This document shows, piece after piece, positions 36,441 through 45,900 of a DNA stretch of 64,000 nucleotides. Below the pieces are notes generated by a model, which was given only the letters and a program-made list of their open reading frames with translations, had not been told where the DNA came from and searched no databases. The DNA comes from Stenotrophomonas maltophilia (lineage in GTDB: Bacteria; Pseudomonadota; Gammaproteobacteria; Xanthomonadales; Xanthomonadaceae), in contig NZ_LYVJ01000012.1 in assembly GCF_001676385.1 (NCBI RefSeq), positions 90,861-154,860 of the forward strand. Direction: 5' to 3'. A program made the translations under genes and the position numbers. Position 1 is the first letter of the stretch. The number at the start of each line of letters is the position of its first letter.

Positions 36441-36713
36441 TTACCTCAACTGGCTGTCCTTGCTGCCGCGCCGGTTGTAGCCGCTGTGCGCCTGCTCTTC
36501 TTCGTCGTGCGCCTGCTGGCACGCCACGCACAGGCGAACCCCCGGCACAGCCTGACGCCGCGCCATCGGAATCGGCGCGTCGCACTCCTCACAATGTTCC
36601 AGACCCGGGCCCTGGCGCAGCTGGCGCCGCGCGCGGGCGATCGCATCATCGACGGTGGCGTCAATTTGGTCCTGGACAGCGCCGTCTCCCGCCCAACCGG
36701 TGGCCATGGCCAT
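36441..36713 (-). CDS. DksA/TraR family C4 zinc-finger protein
   Basis: A 90-residue protein similar to the short YbiI/TraR branch. A helix (DGAVQDQIDATVDDAIARAR) precedes the zinc finger CEECDAPIPMARRQAVPGVR + LCVACQ, with four Cys ligands, and an acidic tail QQAHDEEEQ. DksA/TraR proteins bind in the RNA polymerase secondary channel. The N-terminal coiled coil here is too short to carry the DksA acidic tip, so regulatory activity is uncertain. The start at 36713 (MAMATG) could be two codons later. Confidence 0.83.
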   Translation of the reverse strand: MAMATGWAGDGAVQDQIDATVDDAIARARRQLRQGPGLEHCEECDAPIPMARRQAVPGVRLCVACQQAHDEEEQAHSGYNRRGSKDSQLR

Positions 36714-36780
36714 TCTCCGCAGGTGTGTCGCCAGATATGGGGACGATACACCCCGGCCAAAAGGAATGCCTTCCTGCAGA

Positions 36781-36875
36781 GCCGAGCCATGCTCGGCTGA
36801 GCTTCAGCAATCCGGGCGGAACGTGGAGGGCCTAATTCGGGTCAATCGCGACTTAATCCCCTCCGTCCCCTTTTT
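36781..36875. repeat. REP-like hairpin and half copy of a second repeat
   Basis: gccgagc/cat/gctcggc (36781-36797) is a small REP-type hairpin. At 36848-36875 the sequence gcgacttaatcccctccgtc + ccctttt matches one arm of the long palindrome at 61089-61168. This half copy lies just past the 3' end of the DUF2058 gene (stop at 36878). Confidence 0.6.
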
Positions 36876-36877
36876 GG

Positions 36878-37435
36878 TTACCAGATCAGGTCGTCCGGTA
36901 CCTGGAACTGCGCGTAATAGGCGTCGTCCTCGGCGTTGCCGGTGGAGATCTCGGCGGTCGAGCCCGGCTGGCCGTGGTCGACGATGATTGCTTCCGGGGT
37001 GCGTTCACGCACCTTCTCGGCGGCGGCGCGTGGCAGCAGGGCGTAGCCGTCGCCATGGGCCACGATGACCAGCACCCCCACCGACAGCGCCTTGCGCAGC
37101 TTGGGATCGATCAGCAGGGTCCGGATCGCCGCACCATCACTGAAGCGATACTCGTCATCGCCTTTGTGGGGCACCGCGTGGGCCGCGATGATCTGCCTGG
37201 CCTGGGCCTTCTGTTCCGCCTGCCTGGCCTGGGCGTTGCGCTCGGCGGCCAGCGCGCGGTCGCGCTCCACCTTTTCGGCGCGGGCGCGTTCAGCCTCGCG
37301 CTGGATCTCGGCCGAGGTCGATTCGGCCTTGCCCTGGCGGGCCTTGGCCTGCTCGCGCGCGGCGGCACTGGCCTGCGATTTGCGGGCCAGGCCGGCCTTG
37401 AGCAATTGTTCCTGCAGCGCGTTGGGCTTTGCCAT
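36878..37435 (-). CDS. DUF2058 family protein (YaiL-like)
   Basis: A 185-residue protein. The N terminus MAKPNALQEQLLKAGLARKS is followed by a long charged coiled coil (about 20-95, Ala/Glu/Arg/Gln-rich), then a compact C-terminal domain (IIAAHAVPHKGDDEYRFSDG through VPDDLIW). This layout is that of DUF2058/YaiL, a cytoplasmic, possibly nucleoprotein-associated family of unknown function. The start at 37435 is clear because MAKPNxLQxQLLKAGL is the family N terminus; 22 upstream codons are rejected. Confidence 0.9.
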   Translation of the reverse strand: MAKPNALQEQLLKAGLARKSQASAAAREQAKARQGKAESTSAEIQREAERARAEKVERDRALAAERNAQARQAEQKAQARQIIAAHAVPHKGDDEYRFSDGAAIRTLLIDPKLRKALSVGVLVIVAHGDGYALLPRAAAEKVRERTPEAIIVDHGQPGSTAEISTGNAEDDAYYAQFQVPDDLIW

Positions 37436-37499
37436 GGTCGGTGCGTACCGCGTGTAATCTTGGATGTCCCCCATTCTACCGACGCCCCGCCGCCCCTGC

Positions 37500-38000
37500 A
37501 TGGCAGTCCTGAAGTACCTCGCCGGCTATCCCGAACCCTTGGTCGCCCAGGTCAGCGAACTGCTGGCGCAGGGCAAGCTCGGCCCTTGGCTGCGGCAGCG
37601 CTATCCCGAGCCGCACGAGGTGCGCAGCGACCGCCAGTTGTACGACTACACGCAGGAGCTGAAGGACCGCTATCTGCGCAAGTCGGTGCCGCTGAACAAG
37701 GTCTGCTACGACAACACGCTGGAAGTAATCAAGCACGCGCTGGGCACCCACACGGCCATTTCCCGCGTGCACGGCAGCCGCCTCAAGGCGAGCCGCGAGA
37801 TCCGCATCGCTACAGTGTTCCGCCAGGCGCCGGCGGCGTTCCTGCGCATGATCGTGGTGCATGAACTGGCGCACCTGAAGGAGGCCGACCACAACAAGGC
37901 GTTCTATCAGCTGTGCCAGCACATGGAACCTGATTACCTGCAACTGGAGTTCGATACCCGCCTGTACCTGACCGACCTGGCCAACCGCAGCCAGCGCTGA
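37500..38000 (+). CDS. YgjP-like (M48/WLM-type) metallopeptidase domain protein
   Basis: A 166-residue protein starting MAVLKYLAGYPEPLVAQVSE. The zinc motif VVHELAHLKEADHNKAFYQL has HELAH plus a third ligand His, as in YgjP (DUF45) and related gluzincins. The upstream region YTQELKDRYLRKSVPLNKVC is conserved in the family. The substrate is unknown. Divergent from the DUF2058 gene with only 64 bases between start codons. The start at 37500 is 12 codons inside the longest frame. Confidence 0.85.
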   Translation: MAVLKYLAGYPEPLVAQVSELLAQGKLGPWLRQRYPEPHEVRSDRQLYDYTQELKDRYLRKSVPLNKVCYDNTLEVIKHALGTHTAISRVHGSRLKASREIRIATVFRQAPAAFLRMIVVHELAHLKEADHNKAFYQLCQHMEPDYLQLEFDTRLYLTDLANRSQR

Positions 38001-38046
38001 GCGGCCGCAGCAGCTACACTGCGCGGCCCTGCCCGACCCGCCTGAC

Positions 38047-38745
38047 ATGGAACCGATCCGCCTCGACAAACGCCTCTCCGCCCTGCTCGGCATCCCGCGC
38101 GGTGAAGCGCGGCGCTACATCGAAGGGGGCTGGGTCACGGTCAATGGCGAGGTGGTGGAACAGCCGCAGCGCCCGGTCGACGGCAGCGCGGTGATCGTGG
38201 TGGCCGAGCAGGCCCGCGATGACAAGGCCGAACGGGTCAGCATGCTGCTGCACAAGCCGGCCGGCGTCGCCGCTGAAGCCCTGTGTGCGCTGGTCAGCAG
38301 CGACAGTCGCAGCGAACTCGACGCCAGCGGCCTCCGTCCGCTCCAGCGTCATTTCCACGGCCTGCAGCTGGCCGCTGCGCTTCCGGCCAGCGACAGCGGC
38401 CTGGTGGTAGTCAGCCAGGACCCGGCCACCCTGGCCCACCTGCAGCGGAACCTGGGCCGCACGGAGCAGGAATACCTGATCGAGGTGGCCGACGGCGGTC
38501 CTGAGCGCGGTCCGTGGCTGCTGGCACGGTTGCAGCAGGAATCCGGCGGCGCGAAGGTCAGCTGGCAGAACGAGCAGCGTCTGCGCTTCGCCGGCAAGGG
38601 ACTCACTGCCAAGGGCCTGCGCGTGACGGTGACCGCTGCGGGCCTGCAGGTGATGGCCGTGCGTCGCCTGCGCGTGGGTCGCGTGGCACTGGGCCCGTTG
38701 CCGCCCGGCCAGTGGCGTTACCTGGGCGGCGACGAGCGGTTCTGA
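38047..38745 (+). CDS. RsuA/RluB-family protein lacking the catalytic aspartate
   Basis: A 232-residue protein with an N-terminal S4 RNA-binding domain (MEPIRLDKRLSALLGIPRGE, then GWVTVNGEVV) and a pseudouridine-synthase fold (SMLLHKPAGVAAEALCALVS, then EQEYLIEVADGG). In active RsuA/RluB/RluF enzymes the loop reads GRLD before SxGLLLLT. Here the aligned segment is AALPASDSGLVVVSQD, with Pro where the catalytic Asp should be. A nearby Asp (ASDSG) sits three residues later. It is probably a non-catalytic RNA-binding paralogue, or uses a displaced Asp. Confidence 0.75.
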   Translation: MEPIRLDKRLSALLGIPRGEARRYIEGGWVTVNGEVVEQPQRPVDGSAVIVVAEQARDDKAERVSMLLHKPAGVAAEALCALVSSDSRSELDASGLRPLQRHFHGLQLAAALPASDSGLVVVSQDPATLAHLQRNLGRTEQEYLIEVADGGPERGPWLLARLQQESGGAKVSWQNEQRLRFAGKGLTAKGLRVTVTAAGLQVMAVRRLRVGRVALGPLPPGQWRYLGGDERF

Positions 38746-38755
38746 AGGTGTGAGT

Positions 38756-38778
38756 ATCCATCCACGCAAGGGATGGAT
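38756..38778 (+). repeat. REP-like hairpin between RsuA-like and PLD genes
   Basis: atccatcc / acgcaag / ggatggat, an 8-bp stem in the 41-base gap between the two genes. It resembles the first hairpin of the repeat at 17874. It lies 8 bases before the PLD start codon and could affect its translation. Confidence 0.55.
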
Positions 38779-38786
38779 CCACTAGC

Positions 38787-40364
38787 ATGGCCGGCATGAG
38801 CCCGCCCAAGCCCCTGTGGCGACGCCTGCTTCGCGTCGCTGCGATTCTCCTCGCCGTGCTGGTGCTGCTGGTCCTGTCGGGCCTGCTGCTGGCCGACCAC
38901 CTCACGCCGCAGGCGCATGGAGAGCCTTCGCATGTGCTGCCACTACAGCCTGCACAGACCCGCATCGACCAGCAGATGGGCCCCCTGCAGGAGGCCCATC
39001 CCGGGCAATCCGGGGTCGCCTTCCTGAGCGATGGGCTGGATGCATTCGCTGCGCGCGCGGTGGTCACCGCGCAGGCCGGGCGCAGCCTGGACCTGCAGTA
39101 CTACATCTGGCACGACGACCTGATCGGCCACCTGATGGCCAAGGCGCTGCATGAGGCTGCCGAACGCGGTGTGCGCGTGCGCATCCTGCTCGACGACATG
39201 AATGCCAAGGACAAGGACGCGCTGATACTCGCGCTGGACCGGCATCCCAACATCGAGATCCGCCTGTACAACCCGTTCCGCAACCGAACCGGCCTCCTGC
39301 GCATGGTGGAGATGGTGCAGCGCTTTTTCAGCGTGAACCATCGCATGCACAACAAGAGCTGGATTGCGGACGGACGCGTCGCGATCGTTGGCGGCCGCAA
39401 CATCGGCGAGGAGTATTTCAGCGCGCGCACCGACGTGAACTTCCAGGACCTGGACCTGGTGGTCGCCGGCCCTGCCGTGGAGCAGGCCAACCGGATCTTC
39501 GATGACTACTGGAACAGCGAGGCGGCCATTCCGGTGTCGGCACTGGCGTTCCATACCGACGCGCAGCTGCGCCTGCTGGTCCGCGAATCGCAGCATGAGG
39601 CACAGCGTGAAGCCGCCCAGCCCTACCTTGCGCGCGTGGCAGAATCGCGCCACCGGCAGCGGCCCAGCCCCGGGCCGCTGCATTGGAGCCGCAATGTGCA
39701 CGTTGTCTCCGACCCGCCGATGAAGCATCGCGACGACGACCGCGGCAACTGGCTGGTCACCAGGCTGGTCACTGAACTGCAGGGTGCACGCCAGAAGGCC
39801 CTGTTGATCTCGCCCTATTTCGTCCCGGGCAACGAGGGGCTGGAAGGGTTGTCGGCGATGGCATCGCGTGGCGTCCAGGTCGGTGTCGTGACCAATTCGC
39901 TGGCGGCCAATGACGTGGCCGCGGTACACGGCGGCTACATGGGCTACCGCGTGCCGCTGCTGAAGGCGGGCGTGCGACTTTACGAACTGAAGGCACAGGG
40001 CCAGGCGGGCGATGCGGGGCTGTTCGGCAGCAGCGGCGCCAGCCTCCACACCAAGGCGTTCCTGGTGGATGACCAGCGTGGTTTCGTCGGTTCCTTCAAC
40101 CTCGACCCGCGCTCGGCCTATCTCAACACCGAAATGGGCGTCCTGTTCGACGATCCGGCGCTGGGGTCGGAACTCCGCGATGAATACCTGCGCCTGGCGG
40201 ATCCGAAGCACAGCTGGTGGCTGGCACTGGATCGCCAGGAGCGGTTGCGCTGGCTGGAGCGCGAACCGCCGCCCCACTGGGTGGCGGCCGAGCCTGATGC
40301 GCCGCGAGGCAAGCGCTGGCTGTCGCGGATCATCAGCTGGTTGCCGGTGGAATCGCAGCTGTAG
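38787..40364 (+). CDS. Phospholipase D family protein (cardiolipin synthase C-like)
   Basis: A 525-residue protein with an N-terminal membrane anchor (about 12-34) and two PLD domains. HKD motif 1 is HNKSWIAD (His188) with GGRNIGEEYF; motif 2 is HTKAFLVD (His421) with GSFNLDPRS. The arrangement and YYIWHDDLIGHLMAKALHEA resemble ClsC, which makes cardiolipin from phosphatidylglycerol and phosphatidylethanolamine in some bacteria; other members are nucleases or phospholipases. Its start (38787) or a Met three codons later are both possible. Confidence 0.85.
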   Translation: MAGMSPPKPLWRRLLRVAAILLAVLVLLVLSGLLLADHLTPQAHGEPSHVLPLQPAQTRIDQQMGPLQEAHPGQSGVAFLSDGLDAFAARAVVTAQAGRSLDLQYYIWHDDLIGHLMAKALHEAAERGVRVRILLDDMNAKDKDALILALDRHPNIEIRLYNPFRNRTGLLRMVEMVQRFFSVNHRMHNKSWIADGRVAIVGGRNIGEEYFSARTDVNFQDLDLVVAGPAVEQANRIFDDYWNSEAAIPVSALAFHTDAQLRLLVRESQHEAQREAAQPYLARVAESRHRQRPSPGPLHWSRNVHVVSDPPMKHRDDDRGNWLVTRLVTELQGARQKALLISPYFVPGNEGLEGLSAMASRGVQVGVVTNSLAANDVAAVHGGYMGYRVPLLKAGVRLYELKAQGQAGDAGLFGSSGASLHTKAFLVDDQRGFVGSFNLDPRSAYLNTEMGVLFDDPALGSELRDEYLRLADPKHSWWLALDRQERLRWLEREPPPHWVAAEPDAPRGKRWLSRIISWLPVESQL

Positions 40365-40367
40365 CGC

Positions 40368-41513
40368 TCAGGGCGCCGAACCGGTCCCGGCCCCGTCCGA
40401 CCCGGATTCATCGCGTGTTTCCACGCTGCGGCCGTGCAGGCGCCGCCAGATGCCGCGCACGGCATGCGGCGGCGCCGAAGGCAATTGTTCCAGCAACGCG
40501 AGCATCCTGCCCTGGCTGGCGTGACCGTGCCGGCACAGCAGGCTGGCTGCGGCCGCCGCACTGGCCAGCCGCAGGCTGTCGGCCAGCGGTCCCTCCGCCT
40601 CCGGCGCCAGCGCCCGGTGCACCGGATCCGGCAGCTCCCAAGCCGCCGCCACCCGCTGCGCCAGGGGCAGCGACCACTGCTGCAGCAGCTGCAGGGCCAG
40701 CGCCGGGTCTGCGCTCTGCCCACGCGCCTGCGCTTCCTGCAGCAGCTGGCGCATCACCAGCGCCGCACCCAACCCCTGTACCAATCCCAGCCATTGCGCG
40801 GCGAAGGCATCACCGGAGGTGACCAGGCGCGCGTGATCGGCCGCAGCACGCGACGCCAGCAGCGCGTGCTCCCAGATGACCGCGCTGAACTGCGGAAATA
40901 CCTCGCACTGCACCTGCATGACCGGCTGCACCAGCACCGCGCTGATGATCTGCCGCACGCCCTCGGTACCCACCAGGGTCACCGCCCGCTGCAGGCTCTC
41001 CACCGGGCGCTCCTGCACCTTGTAGGCCGGGCTGTTGGCAATGCGCAGCAGGTTGCCGGTCAGTACCGGGTCCTGCCCGATGATCGCCGCCATCACCCGC
41101 GACGAAGCGGCATCGTCGTTGACGGTCTGGATCAGCTGCGGCAACAACTGCGGGCGACGTGGAAGATGCCGCGCCGCCCAGTCACGTTCCTGCAATCCAC
41201 GCGCCACCGCCTCGCCCAGTGCCGATCCCGCCGACGGGGCCGGTTCGCCGGCCAGCCGCGGGTAAAGGGCCAGCGCATGCAGGCCACGCTGCAGGTGCGC
41301 GGCGACCTCCGCGGCGGGCAATGCTTCACCCTGCAGGCTGGCTGCGGCGGCCGCCACCGCCTGCCGTGAGACCGCCGCCAGGCGGGAGGGGGCCGCCCCG
41401 GTCGAGCGCGCCAGCCAGCCACGCAGTGCTCGCCACCAGGCCAGCGTCATCGCCGCCCATCCCGTCGATGTGGTGCCCTCGCTGCCACTGACCACCCGCC
41501 TTTTCACGCCCAT
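40368..41513 (-). CDS. HDOD domain protein
   Basis: A 381-residue protein with a central HDOD domain (about 140-310): LPQLIQTVNDDAASSRVMAA, IIGQDPVLTGNLLRIANSPA, and LQRAVTLVGTEGVRQIISAV. The HD catalytic residues are absent, as in HDOD proteins generally, which act in signalling with c-di-GMP enzymes, chemotaxis or stress. The N- and C-terminal tails are Ala/Arg-rich and low complexity. A start near residue 22 (MTLAWWRALRGWL) is an alternative to 41513. Confidence 0.83.
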   Translation of the reverse strand: MGVKRRVVSGSEGTTSTGWAAMTLAWWRALRGWLARSTGAAPSRLAAVSRQAVAAAAASLQGEALPAAEVAAHLQRGLHALALYPRLAGEPAPSAGSALGEAVARGLQERDWAARHLPRRPQLLPQLIQTVNDDAASSRVMAAIIGQDPVLTGNLLRIANSPAYKVQERPVESLQRAVTLVGTEGVRQIISAVLVQPVMQVQCEVFPQFSAVIWEHALLASRAAADHARLVTSGDAFAAQWLGLVQGLGAALVMRQLLQEAQARGQSADPALALQLLQQWSLPLAQRVAAAWELPDPVHRALAPEAEGPLADSLRLASAAAAASLLCRHGHASQGRMLALLEQLPSAPPHAVRGIWRRLHGRSVETRDESGSDGAGTGSAP

Positions 41514-41607
41514 CCGGCCACCCGCCGTCGTCGCAGCATCGGCCGCACTTTCATCTTCTTTAACCGGAAGACCGCCGATGTCGACAGCAGGGGCCCGGCG
41601 AATGCAC

Positions 41608-41613
41608 TAGAAT
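41608..41613 (+). promoter_or_regulatory. Candidate -10 box upstream of leucine dehydrogenase
   Basis: TAGAAT in ctagaatggc, 115 bases before the start codon, within the 214-base gap shared with the HDOD gene. Downstream lies an unusual T-rich patch (41648-41668). No clear -35 was found, so this is a weak inference. Confidence 0.3.
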
Positions 41614-41727
41614 GGCGCCGCGCGACCCGTCCTCCTGCACTGACGATGTCGCTTTTTTTGTTTTGGGACCCTACCGTTTATTGGCCGTTCGCTGCCGTTC
41701 GCCGCTGCCCGCGCCATCGGAGACACC

Positions 41728-42825
41728 ATGCTATTCGAAACCCTCGCCACCACCGGCCACGAACAGGTCGTGTTCTGCTACAACCACGATGCGGGCCTGA
41801 AGGCGATCATCGCCATCCACAACACCACCCTGGGCCCGGCCCTGGGCGGTGTGCGCATGCGCCCCTACGCCAGTACCGACGAGGCGCTGGCCGACGTGCT
41901 ACGGCTGAGCCGGACGATGACCTACAAGAATGCACTGGCCGGTCTCAATGTCGGGGGTGGCAAGGCGGTGATCATCGGCGACCCGAAGGCGGACAAGACC
42001 GAGGTGCTGTTCCGCGCCTTCGGCCGCTATGTCGACTCGCTTGGCGGACGCTACATCACCGCCGAGGACGTCGGCACCGACGTCAATGACATGGAGAACA
42101 TCTACCTGGAGAGCCAGTTCGTGACCGGCGTGCACCAGGTCCACGGTGGCTCGGGCGATCCGGCGCCGTTCACCGCCTACGGTGCGCTGCAGGCGCTGAT
42201 GGCGGCGATGCGCTTCAAGTTCGGCCATGAGGAAGTGGGCAAGACCAGCATCGCCGTGCAGGGCCTGGGCCACATCGGCATGGAGCTGGTGAAGCTGCTG
42301 CGCGATCGCGGCGCCAAACTGTATGTGACCGACCTGGACAGTGCGCTGGTTGATCGCGCGGTCAGCGATTTCGGCGCTGAAGCGGTGAAGCCGGACGAGA
42401 TCCACGAGGTGAACGCCGACGTGTTCGCGCCGTGCGCCCTGGAGGGCGCGATCAACGCCGATACCCTGCCGCGGATCAAGGCGAAGATCATCTGCGGCAC
42501 CGCCAACAACCAGCTGTCGAGCCTGGATATCGGCGATGAACTGCACGCGCGCGGCATCCTGTATGCACCGGACTACGCGGTCAATGCTGGTGGCGTGATG
42601 AACGTGTCGCTGGAGATCGACGGTTACAACCGCGAGCGCGCGATGCGCCTGATCCGCAGCATCTACCACAACCTCACCCGGATCTTCGAGCTGTCGCAGC
42701 GCGAGAACATCGCCCCGCAGCGTGCGGCCGACCGCATCGCCGAAAGCCGCATCCTGTCGATCGGCAAGCTGAAGATGCCGCTGGGCCGCAGCACCCCGCG
42801 CCTGGGCAACCTGCGCGGCGGCTGA
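41728..42825 (+). CDS. Leucine/valine/phenylalanine dehydrogenase
   Basis: A 365-residue amino acid dehydrogenase of the Glu/Leu/Phe/Val family, which deaminates branched-chain amino acids with NAD. Substrate-binding and catalytic residues lie in [20 protein letters not shown] and [19 protein letters not shown] (catalytic Lys in GGGKA and MTYKNA). The NAD-binding Rossmann segment is [18 protein letters not shown]. Leu versus Val or Phe preference is not readable. The frame is intact. Confidence 0.93.
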   Translation: MLFETLATTGHEQVVFCYNHDAGLKAIIAIHNTTLGPALGGVRMRPYASTDEALADVLRLSRTMTYKNALAGLNVGGGKAVIIGDPKADKTEVLFRAFGRYVDSLGGRYITAEDVGTDVNDMENIYLESQFVTGVHQVHGGSGDPAPFTAYGALQALMAAMRFKFGHEEVGKTSIAVQGLGHIGMELVKLLRDRGAKLYVTDLDSALVDRAVSDFGAEAVKPDEIHEVNADVFAPCALEGAINADTLPRIKAKIICGTANNQLSSLDIGDELHARGILYAPDYAVNAGGVMNVSLEIDGYNRERAMRLIRSIYHNLTRIFELSQRENIAPQRAADRIAESRILSIGKLKMPLGRSTPRLGNLRGG

Positions 42826-42841
42826 GGCTGAGCCTGCGGAA

Positions 42842-42870
42842 GTCGCGCCGGACCAGCCGTCCGGCGCGAC
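42842..42870. terminator. 12-bp hairpin between convergent genes
   Basis: gtcgcgccggac / cagcc / gtccggcgcgac, a perfect stem between the stops of the leucine dehydrogenase and the subtilisin autotransporter. It has no T-run on either side, but its position suggests it acts as a two-way transcription barrier. Confidence 0.55.
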
Positions 42871-42877
42871 GGATCCT

Positions 42878-45718
42878 TCAGAACCCGGTGCTGTAGCGCA
42901 ATGCCGCCTGCCGCGCGCCCTCGCCCCCGACGCGCTGGTCGAAGCCCAGGCTCAGGCGGCCATTGCGGCCCCACCACGACTCCAGCGCGACCCCGAACAG
43001 GGCACTGCCGCGCGGCGCGGTCCAGCCAGCCAGCGGCGCCCAGGCATCGACGCCGACGAAACTGGCCTGCCACTCCGCATCGGCACCGTCGAGCCGCTGC
43101 TGCCATTCGGCATGCCCGCGCAGGGTCCAGCGCCCCCAGCCACGTTCGCCGCGGATACCAGCCAGCATCTGGCTGCGCTGCACGCGGTTGGCATCGCCAC
43201 GCAGGCCGAAGCCGAACCCGCCCAGTTCGTTGAACGCATCGGTATCCACGCGTGTCGCGCTGGCGCCCAGATACGGTGTCAACGACGCACCCGCGTGGCC
43301 GAAACGATAGCCGCCTTCCACACTGGCACTGCTGAAGCGCCCGCCATAGCGGGCCGAAACGCCGTAGCTGCCCGCGCCCAGCAGCAACTGGCGATCCAAC
43401 GCCCGGGTGAACTGTCCGCTGCCGACCTGGGCCAGCGCATAGCCCCGGCCCAGATTCCAGCCGGCATACAGCTGCGCCTGCGCCTGGCGATCACGCCCGC
43501 GATCACCGCCGAAGCTGCTGCCACCATTGCTGCGGGTCTCGCCGAACGCCACGCCCATCAGCCCATGGCTGCCCAGCGGCAGGTCCTGACCGGCCATCCA
43601 ACCGCGGCTGTCGGCGGCATTGCCGGCAAAGCTGCCCTGGCCGGCCTCGCCGAGCGTGCTCTGCCAGGCCCCGCGCAGGCGCGGCGCCGCCTGCACGCGA
43701 TCAAAGCGCTCGGCAATGGCGCGGCGCGACATGTCGATGCTGTCGAAGGTGGCCGACGCCGCCCGCGCATGCGCCTGCCCGGACAGGCTCTGCAGGCTGG
43801 CCTCCAGGCCTTTGCTGCCACCGCCGGTCCACTGCAGCGCACCGGCGGCCGTACCGAAGGCCGAACCCTGCAGCGCCGTACTGCCATCGAGGGCACTGAA
43901 CGCACTGCCCACGCGTTGCGCAGCGGACTGCGCCGAGGCCGTGAGCCCTGTCGCCGCAGCGGTGACGCTGACCTGCGTCAGGTTCAACCATGCATTGTTG
44001 CTGTCATAGCCATAGCTGCTCTGCAGCAACGACAGGCCCTGCAGGCCGCTGGAGGTGGCCTGGCTGCTGAAGGTACCGCTCAGGCCACCGGCGGCGTGGA
44101 TCAGGTCCTGGCGGCTGCCGTCCTGAGGCACATAGCCGGAGACGAAGCCATGCACGCGCACGCCACCGCTGATCGTGGCGTTGCCGGTAACCTGCAGCGC
44201 ATTGGCGCCGAGCGCGATCATCAGCTGCGCGCCGGCCTGCTGGGTGTAGTTGCCCTCGATGGTGCCGGTGGTGTTGCCGGTGGTCAGGAACACGCTGCTG
44301 CCGTTGACCACGTTGCCGACCACGCGCGGAGTGCCGCCATTGAACTGCAGGCCGGTCGAATCCGGATCGGGCTGCGCCAGGATCGTCACATCGGAGCGGA
44401 TCACGCTGCCGTTCTGCAGCGACAGGATGCCGCGCTCGATGCGGGTGGCGCCGGCGTAGCTGTTGTTGCCGCCCAGCACCAGGGTGCCCGCCCCCTGCTT
44501 GACCAGGCCGCCGCTGCCGACGATGTCGTTGCTCCACAGCGAGCCACTCGAAGGTGCATCGACATTGGCGACCACATCGCCCCAGTCGAAGCGGCCCGGG
44601 CCCTTGACCGCCCGGCCGATGTCGAGCAGGCCGTAGCCGAATACCGTGTCCACGCCGGGGGCACCGATGTCCTTGGCGGTACCCAGCAGGGTCTGCCGCA
44701 CCAGGTTGTTGTCGAAGTACGGATAGCGCTGCCAGACCAGTGCGGCCGCACCGGACACCAGCGGTGCGGCAAAGGACGTACCGGAGTTCCAGTAATAGCT
44801 GCTGCCGTTGGCAGCGGGATAGACCGCGCTGCCCGGTGCCGCCAGGCAGTAGCGTGCGGCCTGGCCGCAGGCATTGGCGTAGCTGGCCAGCGTGCCCGGT
44901 GCATAGGGATCGACCGCGGTCGCCACCAGCCAGCCGCGCTCCAGGTCGGCCGCCGGCAGCGAGCCGGCAACGCCCTGCTGGCTCGGCAGTGCGGCCAGGC
45001 TGCTCGGCTCGCTGCGGGCCTCATTGCCTGCCGCGAAAACGACCAGGCCACCATGATTGATGACGAACGGGCGGTATTCGGCCGCCACCTGCGCAGTGGT
45101 CGGCAGATCGGTCCAGTACAGGCCACCCCAAGAATTGTTCATCACCTTCACGTTGTAGTCGATCAGGTCCTGATGGACCTGGGCGACACCCAGCGGGCCG
45201 CTGAAGGCATTGCCGTTTCCGCTGCCATCGTCGGCCGGCGGTTTGTCGGAAATGATCCGTGCGGACACGATCTGCGCCCCGGGTGCGATGCCCCCCGGCC
45301 AGGAACCCACCGGCGCACCGGCAGCCAGGCTGGCCACCGCAGTGCCATGCCCGACCACGTCGTCAACGGCCAGATTGTTCCTGGCCGGGTCGATGTAGTT
45401 GAGATTGGCCAGCACACGCCCGTTCAGCGCCACCGCGTCGCGCTGCACGCCCGAATCGACAATGCCGATGCGCACGCCCTGCCCGGTCAGGCCAGCCGCC
45501 AGGGCGGCGCGCGCATTGGTCACTGACAGGTGCGCGTCGAAGGCCGGCTCCTGCGGCTTGGCCGGAGGCGGTGTTGTCGGCGGAGGCGTGGTCGGAGGAG
45601 GACTGGTCGGGGGCGGATCGATGCGCACGTTGCTGCCGCCGCCTCCCCCGCCACATGCCGTCAATGCCACCACCAGCGCCGTCGCCAGCGCAGACCTCAC
45701 CATCACCCTGCGTTCCAT
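42878..45718 (-). CDS. Autotransporter serine protease, subtilisin (S8) family
   Basis: A 946-residue NalP-like protein. Lipoprotein signal peptide with lipobox LTAC (Cys22), a Pro/Thr-rich spacer (about 35-55), the S8 peptidase domain, autotransporter beta-strand repeats (GAGTLVLGGNNSYAGATRIE) and a C-terminal barrel from about 670 to the final aromatic residue (RYSTGF). The triad is complete: Asp88 in GIVDSG, His124 in GHGTAVAS, Ser315 in GTSFAAPLVSG. In NalP-type proteins the protease trims other surface proteins. Related xanthomonad proteases are virulence-linked, but that is inference here. Confidence 0.92.
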   Translation of the reverse strand: MERRVMVRSALATALVVALTACGGGGGGSNVRIDPPPTSPPPTTPPPTTPPPAKPQEPAFDAHLSVTNARAALAAGLTGQGVRIGIVDSGVQRDAVALNGRVLANLNYIDPARNNLAVDDVVGHGTAVASLAAGAPVGSWPGGIAPGAQIVSARIISDKPPADDGSGNGNAFSGPLGVAQVHQDLIDYNVKVMNNSWGGLYWTDLPTTAQVAAEYRPFVINHGGLVVFAAGNEARSEPSSLAALPSQQGVAGSLPAADLERGWLVATAVDPYAPGTLASYANACGQAARYCLAAPGSAVYPAANGSSYYWNSGTSFAAPLVSGAAALVWQRYPYFDNNLVRQTLLGTAKDIGAPGVDTVFGYGLLDIGRAVKGPGRFDWGDVVANVDAPSSGSLWSNDIVGSGGLVKQGAGTLVLGGNNSYAGATRIERGILSLQNGSVIRSDVTILAQPDPDSTGLQFNGGTPRVVGNVVNGSSVFLTTGNTTGTIEGNYTQQAGAQLMIALGANALQVTGNATISGGVRVHGFVSGYVPQDGSRQDLIHAAGGLSGTFSSQATSSGLQGLSLLQSSYGYDSNNAWLNLTQVSVTAAATGLTASAQSAAQRVGSAFSALDGSTALQGSAFGTAAGALQWTGGGSKGLEASLQSLSGQAHARAASATFDSIDMSRRAIAERFDRVQAAPRLRGAWQSTLGEAGQGSFAGNAADSRGWMAGQDLPLGSHGLMGVAFGETRSNGGSSFGGDRGRDRQAQAQLYAGWNLGRGYALAQVGSGQFTRALDRQLLLGAGSYGVSARYGGRFSSASVEGGYRFGHAGASLTPYLGASATRVDTDAFNELGGFGFGLRGDANRVQRSQMLAGIRGERGWGRWTLRGHAEWQQRLDGADAEWQASFVGVDAWAPLAGWTAPRGSALFGVALESWWGRNGRLSLGFDQRVGGEGARQAALRYSTGF

Positions 45719-45900
45719 CGATTCCTTCCCATGAACGTTGGCCTGCCTTCATCCCGGCAGGCGTACGGTGCCGCCCAGCGGCGGCCCTTCCCGACCCTCT
45801 ATACTTGGGTCGACCCCCACGCAGTCTGCCGGGAAACCGCGGCGCTTCCAACGTCCACGGTCTCCTTTCCGAACATTGCTTACGCATCAACGAGATTGCC

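Noticed and set aside
43112..45526. An 804-codon open frame opposite the subtilisin autotransporter
   Set aside because: Antisense shadow of a gene with an intact catalytic triad; the translation lacks any recognisable domain.
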